A stretch of 64,000 nt of DNA from JAYSYM01 sp964543475 (GTDB taxonomy: Bacteria; Bdellovibrionota; Bdellovibrionia; Bdellovibrionales; JAMPXM01). Within the stretch, counting starts at the first letter, position 1; each line of letters starts with the position of its first letter. The notes beneath the pieces were generated by a model, which was not told the DNA's origin, did not search any database, and was given only the letters and a program-made list of their open reading frames with translations. Position numbers and translations under genes: made by a program. The stretch is from NCBI GenBank assembly GCA_964543475.1, contig CAZIYJ010000008.1:62001-126000 (forward strand), given 5' to 3'. Of the stretch, positions 24,406 through 33,071 are shown one piece after another.

Positions 24406-25467
24406 ATGCTTTTTAGCTGCAAAATTAGCTCATCACTACTGACACATCTCGACCGTCGCGGCGAGAATTTGCAGCTCATTGAAGAAATGAACGACCTTCC
24501 TCCTTTAGAGTTTTTGCGCGATCCATCTTACTGGATCGAAGCGCCAAAAATGGAAGCTCTCTTAAGGTTCTTTCAAACAACTTACGGATTAAATTCTACT
24601 GACTCGATCGTGACCGAAGCAGGTCATCGCTCAAAAGATCTCAGATCGTGGGGCGTACTCGATAGCGTTCTTCGCATGGTTCAAAATCCGAAGGACATGT
24701 ACGGCCAACCTGCGAAACTAATTTCGTATTTCATTTCTCCGGCACCGCCGATTGGTTTAATTCAAAGAGATGACGAGAGTGCAGAGTTTGATGTCGCGTT
24801 CGATCTACCAATCGCCTCTTCGGAATATCCCTTGTCGTCGGAGTATGTTCGCGCAGCTTTAGAATCTCTTCCAACTTACACCGGAAAAAATGCAGCAAAT
24901 GTGAAGTGGGATGAAACTCGCATTCATATTCAGTGGCAAGACACTCAAAAGAGTTTCTTAGATGACGTCAACGCTAAGCCAACTCTCAATCCAGAGTTGC
25001 TTCAATCGATCGTTACTGATCTTGAGCATGCGCAAAAGCAGCTCGAAGAAACCAATCGCGTTCTTCATTCAAAAGAACAAGAGCTTCGCGAGTTAAGAGC
25101 GCAAGTTTCTGGGGCGCCGCAAGTTCGCGTGAAAATCGAATCAGCTGAATCATTGGTGCTCAATGAACCTAAGCCTGAAAGAGCAAGGCAGGGAAGTTTA
25201 TTAGACTTAGTCGGAGCTGAAGCTGCGACCCTTAAGCCAGGATCATCAACAGTCTTGGGAGATGTCCTCCAAGATGTTTACAAGCTCGGCGATTATCTCG
25301 GTCGTGCTCAACAGCTAGTCACGCTTCTTGTGGGACAAGATCGTCTTAATCCACAAGTCACTGAGGCCATGCGCAGAGTCGATTGGCCTCGCGTGCAAAA
25401 CGACACTCGTCGTCTTGTCGCCGAAGCTGCAATCAAGTTAAAAGAACTTCAGTCAAAAACAACTTAA
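24406..25467 (+). CDS. Hypothetical protein with central coiled coil
   Basis: A 353-residue cytoplasmic protein. The N-terminal 150 residues contain MNDLPPLEFLRDPSYWIEAP, FFQTTYGLN and LRSWGVLDSVLRMVQNP, a conserved-looking domain I cannot name with confidence. A coiled-coil segment follows at about residues 200-235 (LEHAQKQLEETNRVLHSKEQ) and the C-terminal 90 residues are helical. ATG 24406 is preferred to a TTG at 24370 that lies inside the upstream gene. It ends 15 bases before eno. Confidence 0.7.
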   Translation: MLFSCKISSSLLTHLDRRGENLQLIEEMNDLPPLEFLRDPSYWIEAPKMEALLRFFQTTYGLNSTDSIVTEAGHRSKDLRSWGVLDSVLRMVQNPKDMYGQPAKLISYFISPAPPIGLIQRDDESAEFDVAFDLPIASSEYPLSSEYVRAALESLPTYTGKNAANVKWDETRIHIQWQDTQKSFLDDVNAKPTLNPELLQSIVTDLEHAQKQLEETNRVLHSKEQELRELRAQVSGAPQVRVKIESAESLVLNEPKPERARQGSLLDLVGAEAATLKPGSSTVLGDVLQDVYKLGDYLGRAQQLVTLLVGQDRLNPQVTEAMRRVDWPRVQNDTRRLVAEAAIKLKELQSKTT

Positions 25468-25482
25468 GGCCCCGGAGTATTT

Positions 25483-26751
25483 ATGTCAGAAATCGTGTCG
25501 GTCCACGCTCGCGAAATTTTAGATAGCCGTGGTAATCCAACCATCGAAGTTGACGTCTTCACTTCAAGTGGCGGAATGGGAAGAGCTGCAGTTCCATCAG
25601 GCGCATCAACGGGCGCGCACGAAGCAGTTGAATTACGTGACGGTGGAACACGCTATCTCGGAAAAGGTGTTCAGCAAGCTGTTCGAAACGTAAACGAAAT
25701 TATTTCTTCAGAAATTATCGGCTTTGATACTCAAGACCAAGTCGGCATTGATGCTGTACTTCGCGAACTCGACGGCACTCCAAACAAAGCAAAGCTTGGT
25801 GCCAATGCAATCTTAGGTGTTTCGCTCGCTTGTGCAAAAGCTGCAGCTTCTTTGTCAGGCCTTCCGTTCTATCGTTATGTTGGCGGAACAAACGCGAAGC
25901 GTTTGCCGATTCCACTAATGAACGTCATCAATGGCGGAGCCCACGCTGACAACGGTCTCGATGTGCAAGAGTTTATGCTCGTGCCAATGCTTGACGGAAA
26001 ATTTAAAGAATCACTTCGCGCTGGCGCCGAAATTTTTCACACACTCAAAAAGATATTAAACAAACAAGGTCTCGCTACTGGAGTAGGTGACGAAGGTGGC
26101 TTTGCTCCGAAATTAAATGGTAATCGTCAAGCACTCGAACTCATCATGCAAGCGATCGATCAAGCTGGGTACAAAGCCGGTAAAGATGTTTTCTTAGCAC
26201 TTGATGTGGCAGCGACTGAACTTTACAAAGACGGTAAGTACACTTGGGAAGGTAACTCTCTCTCTGCTCAAGAACTCGGTAATGTTTATTCAAAGTGGGC
26301 TTCTGACTTTCCGCTAATTTCAATCGAAGACGGATTCTCAGAAGACGATTGGGCTGGATGGATCAGCTACACTCGCGAACACGGTGAGCGAATGCAAATC
26401 GTCGGTGACGACTTGTTCGTAACTAATCCAGAGCGCGTTCGCAGAGGAATTAAAGAAGGTGCAGCCAACGCACTCCTCGTAAAAGTAAATCAAATCGGAA
26501 CTCTCACTGAAACTTGGGACGCAGTTTCAACGGCACAAACAGCGAAGTACCGAACGATCATGTCTCATCGCTCGGGCGAAACTGAAGATTCAGGAATTGC
26601 AGACTTAGCTGTCGCGATGAACTGCCAGTTTATTAAAACAGGTTCGCTCTGTCGCTCAGAGCGCATCGCTAAGTACAACCAACTCTTGCGCATCGAAGAA
26701 GAGTTGGGACCATCGGCAGAATACTGGGGCGGGCTACTTACTTTTAAGTAG
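25483..26751 (+). CDS. eno: Enolase
   Basis: A 422-residue glycolytic enzyme of standard length converting 2-phosphoglycerate to phosphoenolpyruvate. Landmarks are VHAREILDSRGNPTIEVDV, the flexible loop AVPSGASTGAHEAVELRD, NVINGGAHADNGLDVQEF, GVGDEGGFAP, the metal ligands in LALDVAATE, SIEDGFSEDDW and IVGDDLFVTN, and the signature LLVKVNQIGTLTET with catalytic Lys, then MSHRSGETEDSGIADLAV. All active-site residues are in place. The stop overlaps the end of the convergent VOC gene by eight bases. Confidence 0.97.
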   Translation: MSEIVSVHAREILDSRGNPTIEVDVFTSSGGMGRAAVPSGASTGAHEAVELRDGGTRYLGKGVQQAVRNVNEIISSEIIGFDTQDQVGIDAVLRELDGTPNKAKLGANAILGVSLACAKAAASLSGLPFYRYVGGTNAKRLPIPLMNVINGGAHADNGLDVQEFMLVPMLDGKFKESLRAGAEIFHTLKKILNKQGLATGVGDEGGFAPKLNGNRQALELIMQAIDQAGYKAGKDVFLALDVAATELYKDGKYTWEGNSLSAQELGNVYSKWASDFPLISIEDGFSEDDWAGWISYTREHGERMQIVGDDLFVTNPERVRRGIKEGAANALLVKVNQIGTLTETWDAVSTAQTAKYRTIMSHRSGETEDSGIADLAVAMNCQFIKTGSLCRSERIAKYNQLLRIEEELGPSAEYWGGLLTFK

Positions 26752-27220
26752 TCGCTGCTTTGAGTTTAGCGATGTCAATTTTTTTCATCGTCATCATCGA
26801 TTCAAAGGCACGCTTTGCGGTTTTGTGATCAGCGCTGGTTGTTAAGTCGAGAAGTATTCTCGGCGTGATCTGCCACGAAAAACCCCAGCGATCTTTACAC
26901 CAACCGCATTGGCTTTCGGCTCCGCCATTTTTAACGATGGCGTTCCAGTAGCGATCAGTCTCGTCCTGGTTTTCAGTGATCACAACAAAACTGACAGACT
27001 CATTTGGTTTAAAAATCGGACCGCCGTTCAAACCAAGAAATTTTTGTCCGAGCACCGTGAACTCGACAGTTAATTCGCTGCCTTCTTTGCCATCTGGAAA
27101 ATCACCCGGAGCGTTGTTCACTCTACCAACTCTACTGTTCGGAAATGTCTTCGCATAAAACTCGGCAGCTTTTTTTGCTTCACCATGATCAAACCAAACA
27201 CACGTCACAAGTTCTGTCAT
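26744..27220 (-). CDS. VOC-superfamily protein (PhnB / 3-demethylubiquinone methyltransferase-like)
   Basis: A 158-residue protein of the PF06983-type glyoxalase fold: LVTCVWFDHGEAKKAAEFYA, GRVNNAPGDFPDGKEGSEL, VLGQKFLGLNGGPIFKPNES and CGWCKDRWGFSWQITPRIL. Despite the family's historical name, these proteins are not proven methyltransferases. The C-terminal VFESMMTMKKIDI-type tail (FESMMTMKKIDIAKLKAA) is standard. It has a single gene unit on the minus strand, converging on eno. Substrate unknown. Confidence 0.87.
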   Translation of the reverse strand: MTELVTCVWFDHGEAKKAAEFYAKTFPNSRVGRVNNAPGDFPDGKEGSELTVEFTVLGQKFLGLNGGPIFKPNESVSFVVITENQDETDRYWNAIVKNGGAESQCGWCKDRWGFSWQITPRILLDLTTSADHKTAKRAFESMMTMKKIDIAKLKAATT

Positions 27221-27384
27221 ATCTCTCTCCCGGTTAGCTCAAAGTAAAAATATCAATGAGAGGGGCACCCATCAAGAATCATGAGAAGTTCCGCGCTGCG
27301 CGGGAGCAGTGCCCGAGACAACAAGTCGCTAGACTCGACCCCAGCCAATTTGCGCTAGCTCGCACAACAAAGCAAAATAGAAGC

Positions 27385-27708
27385 ATGATCTCTAAGTACG
27401 CCAGCGCAGGTATTCAGCTCTTGAATCATCCACTCAAAGTTTTTTGGATTTGTGCAGCAGTTTGCTTTGCGAGCGTGATTTTAGATGGCAGTTTCATTCG
27501 GCTTTGGAGTCTTCACAGAGAAGCCTCGGCGCTTGAACTTAAGCTCGCTGCTGCCGAAGACAACGCAAAACAAATCGCTCTTAAAATTCGAGAAGCTCAA
27601 CAGCCCGCGTTTATTGAGCGCCAAGCTCGAGATCAACTTGATTTGGTAAAAGAAGGCGATTTGGTCTTCGTTTTTGCTGACGAAGCCCAGGTAGCTAATC
27701 AGTACTAA
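27385..27708 (+). CDS. ftsB: FtsB/DivIC-like septum formation initiator
   Basis: A 107-residue single-pass membrane protein: short cytoplasmic N-terminus, membrane helix VFWICAAVCFASVILDGSFI, then a periplasmic coiled coil (ALELKLAAAEDNAKQIALKI) and the conserved post-coil segment ERQARDQLDLVKEGDLVFVF typical of FtsB/DivIC. It would bridge FtsL and FtsQ in the divisome. ATG 27385 gives the normal length; longer frames upstream add an unlikely basic leader. Its position after eno matches the common eno-ftsB order in proteobacteria. Confidence 0.85.
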   Translation: MISKYASAGIQLLNHPLKVFWICAAVCFASVILDGSFIRLWSLHREASALELKLAAAEDNAKQIALKIREAQQPAFIERQARDQLDLVKEGDLVFVFADEAQVANQY

Positions 27709-27853
27709 AACTGTCAACGTTACAGTCGATATGGCTTAAAAGCCTCTGCTGTAGCCTAAACAACACGCCGTAAAACGTTCTAAACCCCTATTTTTACTTG
27801 CGAAAATGTGAAGATACATACAAACTTAGAGGTATCCAAAAGAGGTTCTAAAG

Positions 27854-28165
27854 ATGTTTGAGGCCAAATACACGGGCAGTGACATTCGTAACTTGCGCTA
27901 TCGCATGGGTTGGACTCAGTCCGAAATGGCCCGCACGGTGGGATGCAAAATCGAACTCGTTGCTGCTTGGGAACAGGGCGCTGCTCATCCAGAGGGCGAA
28001 CAACAGACAACTCTTATTCGTTTCATGCAGCAGGCCGAATCTAATTCTGAAAAGATTCAACGTTGCCCGGCTGCTGAAGACTTGATGACTCGTCGTAATC
28101 TTTCTCAGATTCACGACTCCGAAGTTCTTGCCTACTTACTCGATGGATCGGTTGCCTTTAAGTAA
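27854..28165 (+). CDS. XRE-family helix-turn-helix protein
   Basis: A 103-residue DNA-binding protein. The HTH lies at about residues 8-60: SDIRNLRYRMGWTQSEMART followed by VGCKIELVAAWEQGAAHP, a Cro/cI-type fold. The C-terminal 40 residues (SQIHDSEVLAYLLDGSVAFK) are not typical of simple XRE proteins and may dimerise. It sits 22 bases before polA. The 145-base leader contains an imperfect palindrome (ACTGT...ACAGT around AACGTT, about 27709-27725) that could be an operator, without proof. Confidence 0.8.
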   Translation: MFEAKYTGSDIRNLRYRMGWTQSEMARTVGCKIELVAAWEQGAAHPEGEQQTTLIRFMQQAESNSEKIQRCPAAEDLMTRRNLSQIHDSEVLAYLLDGSVAFK

Positions 28166-28187
28166 CTGAGTCCCTACATTACTCACA

Positions 28188-30833
28188 ATGAAAAAGCGCC
28201 TCTACCTCATTGATGTCAGCTCGATGTTTTTCCGTGCGTTCTATGCGATTCGCCAACTGAGTAATCCGCAGGGAATGCCAACGAATGCTATTTACGGCTT
28301 CATGAATATGACCGTAAAACTTCTTCGCGAAATCAAACCTGATTACATGGCATTTTGTTTTGATCGTCCGGAGCCATCGTTTCGCAAAGAAATCGATCCA
28401 CGCTACAAAGCCAATCGTTCAGACATGCCCGAAGATTTGGTTCCTCAAGTTCCATACATTCGAAGAGTTTCTCATGCGCTTGGAGTAGCTTGCTTTGATA
28501 AACTCGGTTTCGAGGCCGACGACATCATCGGAACTCTTGCATGGATGGGTCGCGATGAAGGACTTGAAGTAGTCATTGTAAGTGGCGATAAAGATTTTGG
28601 TCAGCTAGTTGGTCCGCACGTGACGATGTACGACACCATGAAAGACATTCGTTATGATGAGGCGGGAGTAAAAGAAAAGTTTGGAGTAGAGCCGCGAAAA
28701 ATGCGCGACTACTTAGCTCTCGTAGGTGATTCATCTGACAATATTCCGGGAGTAAAGGGGATTGGCCCAAAGGGCGCCCAGACTTTGCTTGAGCAGTTCG
28801 ACTCGCTCGAAGATATTTATAAAAACTTAGATCAAATTTCGAACAAGAATATTCGAGCGAAGCTTGAGGCATCTCGTGATGAAGCATTTTTGTCATATAA
28901 GCTTGTGTGCATCGTCACTGATATGGATCTCGACACTAAAGTTGAAGATCTAAAATTAAAGCCGATCGTTCGCGAAGAACTTCGCGCTCTTTTAGAAGAG
29001 CTTGATTTTAAGAATCTCAAAAAAACTTTGCTTGGGGACCATAGTTCGCCCGAGGCATCGGCAGCGGCTCCGCCTATGACCGGGAAGAGCGTATCTGATC
29101 ACTTGAGTCCCTCTGAGTCTCCAGCAAGTGCCAACCCTGCAAAAAATCAATTTGTGCGTTCAGTAAGGCCTTCTACTGGTGCGGCTGCCGACTCGAGCTA
29201 CACTCCCAAGCAATTCACTGAAGCCGAAATGGACGTAGCAAAACTTGATAATTGGCTTAAGCTAAAACAAGAAACTTGGGGCTTTAAAGATGAGCGCGGA
29301 ATTTACCTCTCACAAGGTGATCAAGTGACTCGAGTCAGTGGCGAGACCGAAAAGCTAGGCGAGATGCTCCGAGAGAAGAACCTGATCATGAAAGGCTATG
29401 ATCTAAAAGAGTTCGCTAAAGAAGTGAAGATGCCGTCGATTGATGTGAACTGGGATCAGATGTTAGCGGCCTATGTTGTTAAGGCTGGTAACACCGGAAC
29501 CGATCGCGAACTCTTTCAGCTTTACAACCGCTTTGTTCCGCCTGATCTTGCAACGCCAGGTGAAATGCTCAATGCACATCTAGAGCTAGAGCAACATTTA
29601 CGAAGAAAATTGAAGTCGCTCGCGAGCGAAAAGGTTCTCTTTGATATTGAGTTGCCGTTAATCGACGTTTTGCTTCGAATGGAAAATAAAGGAATCGCTC
29701 TCGACAAATCGGTTCTCGCTGCTCAAAGCAAAACACTAACCGCCGAATTAAAAACTCTTGAGACCGAGATCCACGGTGAGGCAGGCGAACCTTTTAATAT
29801 CGCGAGCCCAAAACAGCTTGCACACGTGCTCTTTGATAAATTGAAGATGCCATCTGGTAAAAAAACAAAGACTGGGTATTCAACTGACAACTCTGTTCTT
29901 GAAAAGCTTGCTGATGAATTCCCGCTCGCTCGAAAGATTGTTGAGTATCGAGAAATTGCAAAGCTCAAGTCTACCTATGTCGATTCGTTGCCTTTGCTAG
30001 TAAATGAAAAGACGGGGCGCCTTCACTCAACTTTCAATCAAGCCTCAACAGCAACCGGACGCCTCTCTAGCGTAAATCCAAATCTTCAAAATATTCCAAT
30101 TCGTACTCAGCGGGGAAATTTAATTCGACGAGCGTTTGTCGCCGAAAAAGGAAACTCGTTGATCTCGGCCGATTACTCACAAGTGGAGCTTCGAATTTTA
30201 GCGCATGTCGCTGATGATCCGGGTTTAATCGCGGCTTTCAATTCAGGAGTCGACATCCATACTGCAACTGCAGCTGAAGTGTTTAGCGTAAATGTGAAAG
30301 AAGTGACTTCAGATATGCGACGCAAAGCAAAGGCTGTAAATTTCGGTCTTGCTTACGGGCAGGGTGCGTTCGGTCTCGCTGAAACACTCGGAATTCCTCG
30401 CAAAGAGGCAACCGAGATCATCACTCGCTACTTCCAGCGATTTAGTCGCGTGCAATCTTATATGACTGACACAATCGAGGTTGCAAAAAAGCAAGGTTAT
30501 GTCGAGACACTCTATGGTCGTCGTCGCTATTTAGATGAATTGTACTCAAGTAGCTCAATGGTAAAGAAATTCGGTGAGCGTGCAGCGATCAATGCGCCTA
30601 TTCAAGGAACGGCAAGTGATCTTGTGAAAAAAGCGATGATCGAAGTCGACAAAGCGAATCTCGCTCCAATGCTTTTGCAAGTTCACGATGAATTGATTTT
30701 TGAAACAGATGCGAAAGACGCAGAGAAGATCGGTCGAGAAGTGCAAAAGCAAATGTGCGCAGTGAATCCGTTAAAGGTTCCGCTTGAAGTGAACGTCGGC
30801 ACCGGCCCCAACTGGGACGACGCCCACTCATAG
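28188..30833 (+). CDS. polA: DNA polymerase I (proofreading domain degenerate)
   Basis: An 881-residue polymerase. The N-terminal 5'-3' exonuclease has YLIDVSSMFFRAFYAIR, FEADDIIGTLA and VSGDKDFGQLV with GDSSDNIPGVKGIGPKGA. The C-terminal polymerase has motif A DYSQVELRILAHVADDPG, motif B RRKAKAVNFGLAYGQGAFGL and motif C LLQVHDELIFE. The middle 3'-5' exonuclease region (about 345-500) lacks the DxE metal ligands and the late catalytic Asp, so proofreading is probably lost. A Ser/Ala/Pro-rich linker of about 50 residues precedes it. A repeat array starts at the base after the stop. Confidence 0.96.
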   Translation: MKKRLYLIDVSSMFFRAFYAIRQLSNPQGMPTNAIYGFMNMTVKLLREIKPDYMAFCFDRPEPSFRKEIDPRYKANRSDMPEDLVPQVPYIRRVSHALGVACFDKLGFEADDIIGTLAWMGRDEGLEVVIVSGDKDFGQLVGPHVTMYDTMKDIRYDEAGVKEKFGVEPRKMRDYLALVGDSSDNIPGVKGIGPKGAQTLLEQFDSLEDIYKNLDQISNKNIRAKLEASRDEAFLSYKLVCIVTDMDLDTKVEDLKLKPIVREELRALLEELDFKNLKKTLLGDHSSPEASAAAPPMTGKSVSDHLSPSESPASANPAKNQFVRSVRPSTGAAADSSYTPKQFTEAEMDVAKLDNWLKLKQETWGFKDERGIYLSQGDQVTRVSGETEKLGEMLREKNLIMKGYDLKEFAKEVKMPSIDVNWDQMLAAYVVKAGNTGTDRELFQLYNRFVPPDLATPGEMLNAHLELEQHLRRKLKSLASEKVLFDIELPLIDVLLRMENKGIALDKSVLAAQSKTLTAELKTLETEIHGEAGEPFNIASPKQLAHVLFDKLKMPSGKKTKTGYSTDNSVLEKLADEFPLARKIVEYREIAKLKSTYVDSLPLLVNEKTGRLHSTFNQASTATGRLSSVNPNLQNIPIRTQRGNLIRRAFVAEKGNSLISADYSQVELRILAHVADDPGLIAAFNSGVDIHTATAAEVFSVNVKEVTSDMRRKAKAVNFGLAYGQGAFGLAETLGIPRKEATEIITRYFQRFSRVQSYMTDTIEVAKKQGYVETLYGRRRYLDELYSSSSMVKKFGERAAINAPIQGTASDLVKKAMIEVDKANLAPMLLQVHDELIFETDAKDAEKIGREVQKQMCAVNPLKVPLEVNVGTGPNWDDAHS

Positions 30834-30900
30834 GAAGTTAAAAGTTAAGAGTTAAAAGTCCAAGTTAAGAGTCAGAGTCAGAGTCAGAGTTGAAGTTAGA
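30834..30900. repeat. Left inverted-repeat array of the four-helix-bundle cassette
   Basis: Starts at the first base after the polA stop. It consists of seven-base units (AAAGTTA, AGAGTTA, AAAGTCC) followed by a run of AGAGTC hexamers. Bases 30837-30872 match the reverse complement of 31356-31391 at 34 of 36 positions. Confidence 0.9.
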
Positions 30901-30908
30901 CGGTTGAG

Positions 30909-31217
30909 TTAGCTACGGGGGGATTTGGCGAGTGCGTAGATGCATGCGCCCAATTCCCGACAAAGTTGAACGGTTGGCTCTGGTGCATTTATTAAATCCA
31001 AAATCGCTGAACATTCTCTCTGTGAGCCCAGCGCGATAAAGTAGTATCGAACTCGGTCCTTTTGAGTGGGCTTGGCTGAGCCTTCGGATAGGTTCAGGGC
31101 GATAGATGAGCTCGCGCGATCGAGCTGCTCGATAAGGTGTCGCGCGCCTTTGACCCGCGATGCTTCTCGATAGAATCGAACCGCTAAATTATAAGATTTG
31201 AAATTTTTTAGTGGCAT
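30909..31217 (-). CDS. Four-helix-bundle protein, 23S rRNA intervening-sequence (S23) type
   Basis: A 102-residue helical protein. MPLKNFKSYNLAVRFYREAS, LIEQLDRASSSIALNLSEGS and VRYYFIALGSQRECSAILD match the PF05635/TIGR02436 four-helix-bundle family, whose members are encoded inside intervening sequences of 23S rRNA genes and also occur free or beside diversity-generating retroelements. The start at 31217 is set by AAGGAG six bases upstream. There is no rRNA, reverse transcriptase or variable repeat here. The gene is enclosed by inverted repeats that reach exactly to the stop codons of its two neighbours. Confidence 0.85.
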   Translation of the reverse strand: MPLKNFKSYNLAVRFYREASRVKGARHLIEQLDRASSSIALNLSEGSAKPTQKDRVRYYFIALGSQRECSAILDLINAPEPTVQLCRELGACIYALAKSPRS

Positions 31218-31330
31218 GCATTCTCCTTGGATTGCGTAGTTGCTTTTCAAAAAGCTTGAAAGCAACGGAGCAAAACAAGGCTGGCGCCGCAAACGGCGTC
31301 GTCCGATATTCATTCTCTCGGACGTTCTTC

Positions 31331-31393
31331 GACTTGGACTTGTACTCTGACTTTTACTCTTAACTTGGACTTTTAACTTTTAACTCTTAACTA
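31331..31393. repeat. Right inverted-repeat array of the four-helix-bundle cassette
   Basis: Ends at the base next to the stop codon of the minus-strand lipoprotein gene. Units are of the ACTT type (ACTTGG, ACTCTG, ACTCTTA, ACTTTTA). Bases 31356-31391 form the 36-base arm complementary to 30837-30872. Confidence 0.9.
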
Positions 31394-32041
31394 TTAGTTG
31401 CGTTCCCAGCCAACTACCACGCCCGATTCAAAATAGATCGTGCGCTTTTCGGAGTTGAAGCCTTCAGTCGTGGCGCTATTGGTAGTGTACTGCCATCGTT
31501 CGTTTCCATAAATTGGATTGCCAGCGACTTCGATTCCGTCTGGATCACCCCAGCTTTGTTTCACTGCTTGGCGAGTCATCCCTAGGGCGACATCTTGTTC
31601 GGCGATCAGTTGTGTTGTTTCGGCCGTGTGGCGTTCTCCAGCACCCGAGATTCCGTTTGCGCGAAGCCAGCGTTGGCGTCCCTCGAAAGATCCGACTTGA
31701 ATGAACTCAGCTCGTTGACGATCTGATTTCATCAAAGGTTTGTAGCGATAGTATTGTTCGCGCTCGCGCTGTGATTGAAAACTTCGCTCTAGACGTTTTA
31801 GGTCAAGTCGATCTTCAACTTCGCGTTGCTCAGATGGAGTTAGGCGCTGATAGTTAGCGTATCCAAGTTCGGTTGCTGTTGAGTCTCTTACCTCAAGATC
31901 CCTATATCGATAATCTGGGCGCGACTCAGAAGTCGAGGTGCCTCGAGAAGTGTAACCGCTCTCGCGTGAACGCATGAGGGCGCAGCCCGATAGTATTTGA
32001 ACTGCAAAAATTAGAACTATGATCTTCTTGATCGAGTTCAT
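31394..32041 (-). CDS. Lipoprotein with BamE/SmpA-like C-terminal motif
   Basis: A 215-residue lipoprotein (IIVLIFAVQILSGCALMR, lipobox LSGC), with GGAGGATC upstream of the ATG. The middle is very rich in Arg, Glu and Gln and probably helical (REVEDRLDLKRLERSFQSQR). The C-terminal 60 residues, VALGMTRQAVKQSWGDPDGI and NERWQYTTN, have the GMt...V...lG.P...ERW pattern of BamE-like outer-membrane assembly lipoproteins. This is a fold-level match only; the protein is longer than BamE, and true membership of the BAM complex is not shown. Confidence 0.75.
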   Translation of the reverse strand: MNSIKKIIVLIFAVQILSGCALMRSRESGYTSRGTSTSESRPDYRYRDLEVRDSTATELGYANYQRLTPSEQREVEDRLDLKRLERSFQSQREREQYYRYKPLMKSDRQRAEFIQVGSFEGRQRWLRANGISGAGERHTAETTQLIAEQDVALGMTRQAVKQSWGDPDGIEVAGNPIYGNERWQYTTNSATTEGFNSEKRTIYFESGVVVGWERN

Positions 32042-32192
32042 TGGTAGATCCTCCGTGATACCTTCCTATCGGTAGAGACTGTCTCAAAATGAATAGCTTT
32101 TTTTTGGCGTAAGCCGATTTTTCTGCAATACTACTGTCAGTTTAGCGCACAACTTGAATTAGCAACTAAGACGAAGGTCGAGTGGGCAACGA

Positions 32193-33071
32193 TTGACGAA
32201 TGAAACGAAGGATCCAAATTCGAAAGAGATTCCGCCGGAGGCAGAAGAGCCGGAGATATCTTTAGAGCAGCTAGACAATTTGTTGGCTGAAGAGGACCCG
32301 TCGTTTGCAAATGAATTTGCAGCCATCAAAACCGAAAAATTCGAAGCTGACATAGATGTTGAAGATTTCGATAGCGTCGATTCGATCACGCCTGAGATTG
32401 CAGGCGAATCTGCTAAAACTAGTCGAGTAAGGCAGTTCATTCAGAACCGCAAAGATAATTTTCTAGCGGCCGTGAAAAGCCTCATTCCCTTCTTGCTCGG
32501 ACTAATCAGCGGATTATTTAAAAAGGTCTTCGGCTCAATCGGCGCATTCTTCAAAATGCCTCGTAAACAAAAAGGGATCGTTCTTCTCGCCGTCGGACTC
32601 ACTGCCATGCTTGTGGCTTTAATATTAAGAGGTTTTGGTGGCTCGGTTCTTCCTAACTTCGAACTTAAATTTCTGACTTCATTTGGTGATGTCGCTGATC
32701 GAAGTTTTAAAATTGAGAAAGACGAGTCTTTTGAAGATTTTGATAATCCATTACGTCACCCCGATTTTGTTGTGCTGATCGAGCGCCTGGTGGTGAACTT
32801 GCGCCCATCGGACTTCAGCGAAAATCCAATGGGAATGTTTGAATTTTACGTTGAAGCATCAACTCAAGAGGGCGCAATTGAGATTAACGAGCGACAAAAG
32901 GAAATACGAGATTTGATGGCTCGTACTTTAGAGGTTGCAACTCATGCTGAGCTTGCAAGTGCGGATGGCAAAGACAAAATGAAAACGAATTTGAGAAAAG
33001 AGCTCAACACTCTCCTTACTCAAGGTCGCGTAAGAAGAGTGTACTTTAAAACTATTATTCTGAAGCCCTAA
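32193..33071 (+). CDS. FliL-like single-pass membrane protein
   Basis: A 292-residue protein starting at TTG. The first 80 residues are acidic (EEPEISLEQLDNLLAEEDPS), a membrane segment follows at about residues 127-146 (GIVLLAVGLTAMLVALIL), and the periplasmic C-terminus ends with LMARTLEVATHAELASADGK and RVRRVYFKTIILKP, the pattern that closes FliL proteins. FliL assists the flagellar stator. There are no other flagellar genes in the window, so it could instead serve another proton-driven motor. Its 3' end overlaps the convergent sigma-54 activator gene by four bases. The long acidic N-terminus is unusual for FliL. Confidence 0.72.
   Translation: MTNETKDPNSKEIPPEAEEPEISLEQLDNLLAEEDPSFANEFAAIKTEKFEADIDVEDFDSVDSITPEIAGESAKTSRVRQFIQNRKDNFLAAVKSLIPFLLGLISGLFKKVFGSIGAFFKMPRKQKGIVLLAVGLTAMLVALILRGFGGSVLPNFELKFLTSFGDVADRSFKIEKDESFEDFDNPLRHPDFVVLIERLVVNLRPSDFSENPMGMFEFYVEASTQEGAIEINERQKEIRDLMARTLEVATHAELASADGKDKMKTNLRKELNTLLTQGRVRRVYFKTIILKP

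Noticed and set aside
30834..31393. CRISPR array or diversity-generating retroelement around the four-helix-bundle gene
   Set aside because: Units are six to seven bases without spacers, and no reverse transcriptase or variable/template repeat pair is present.
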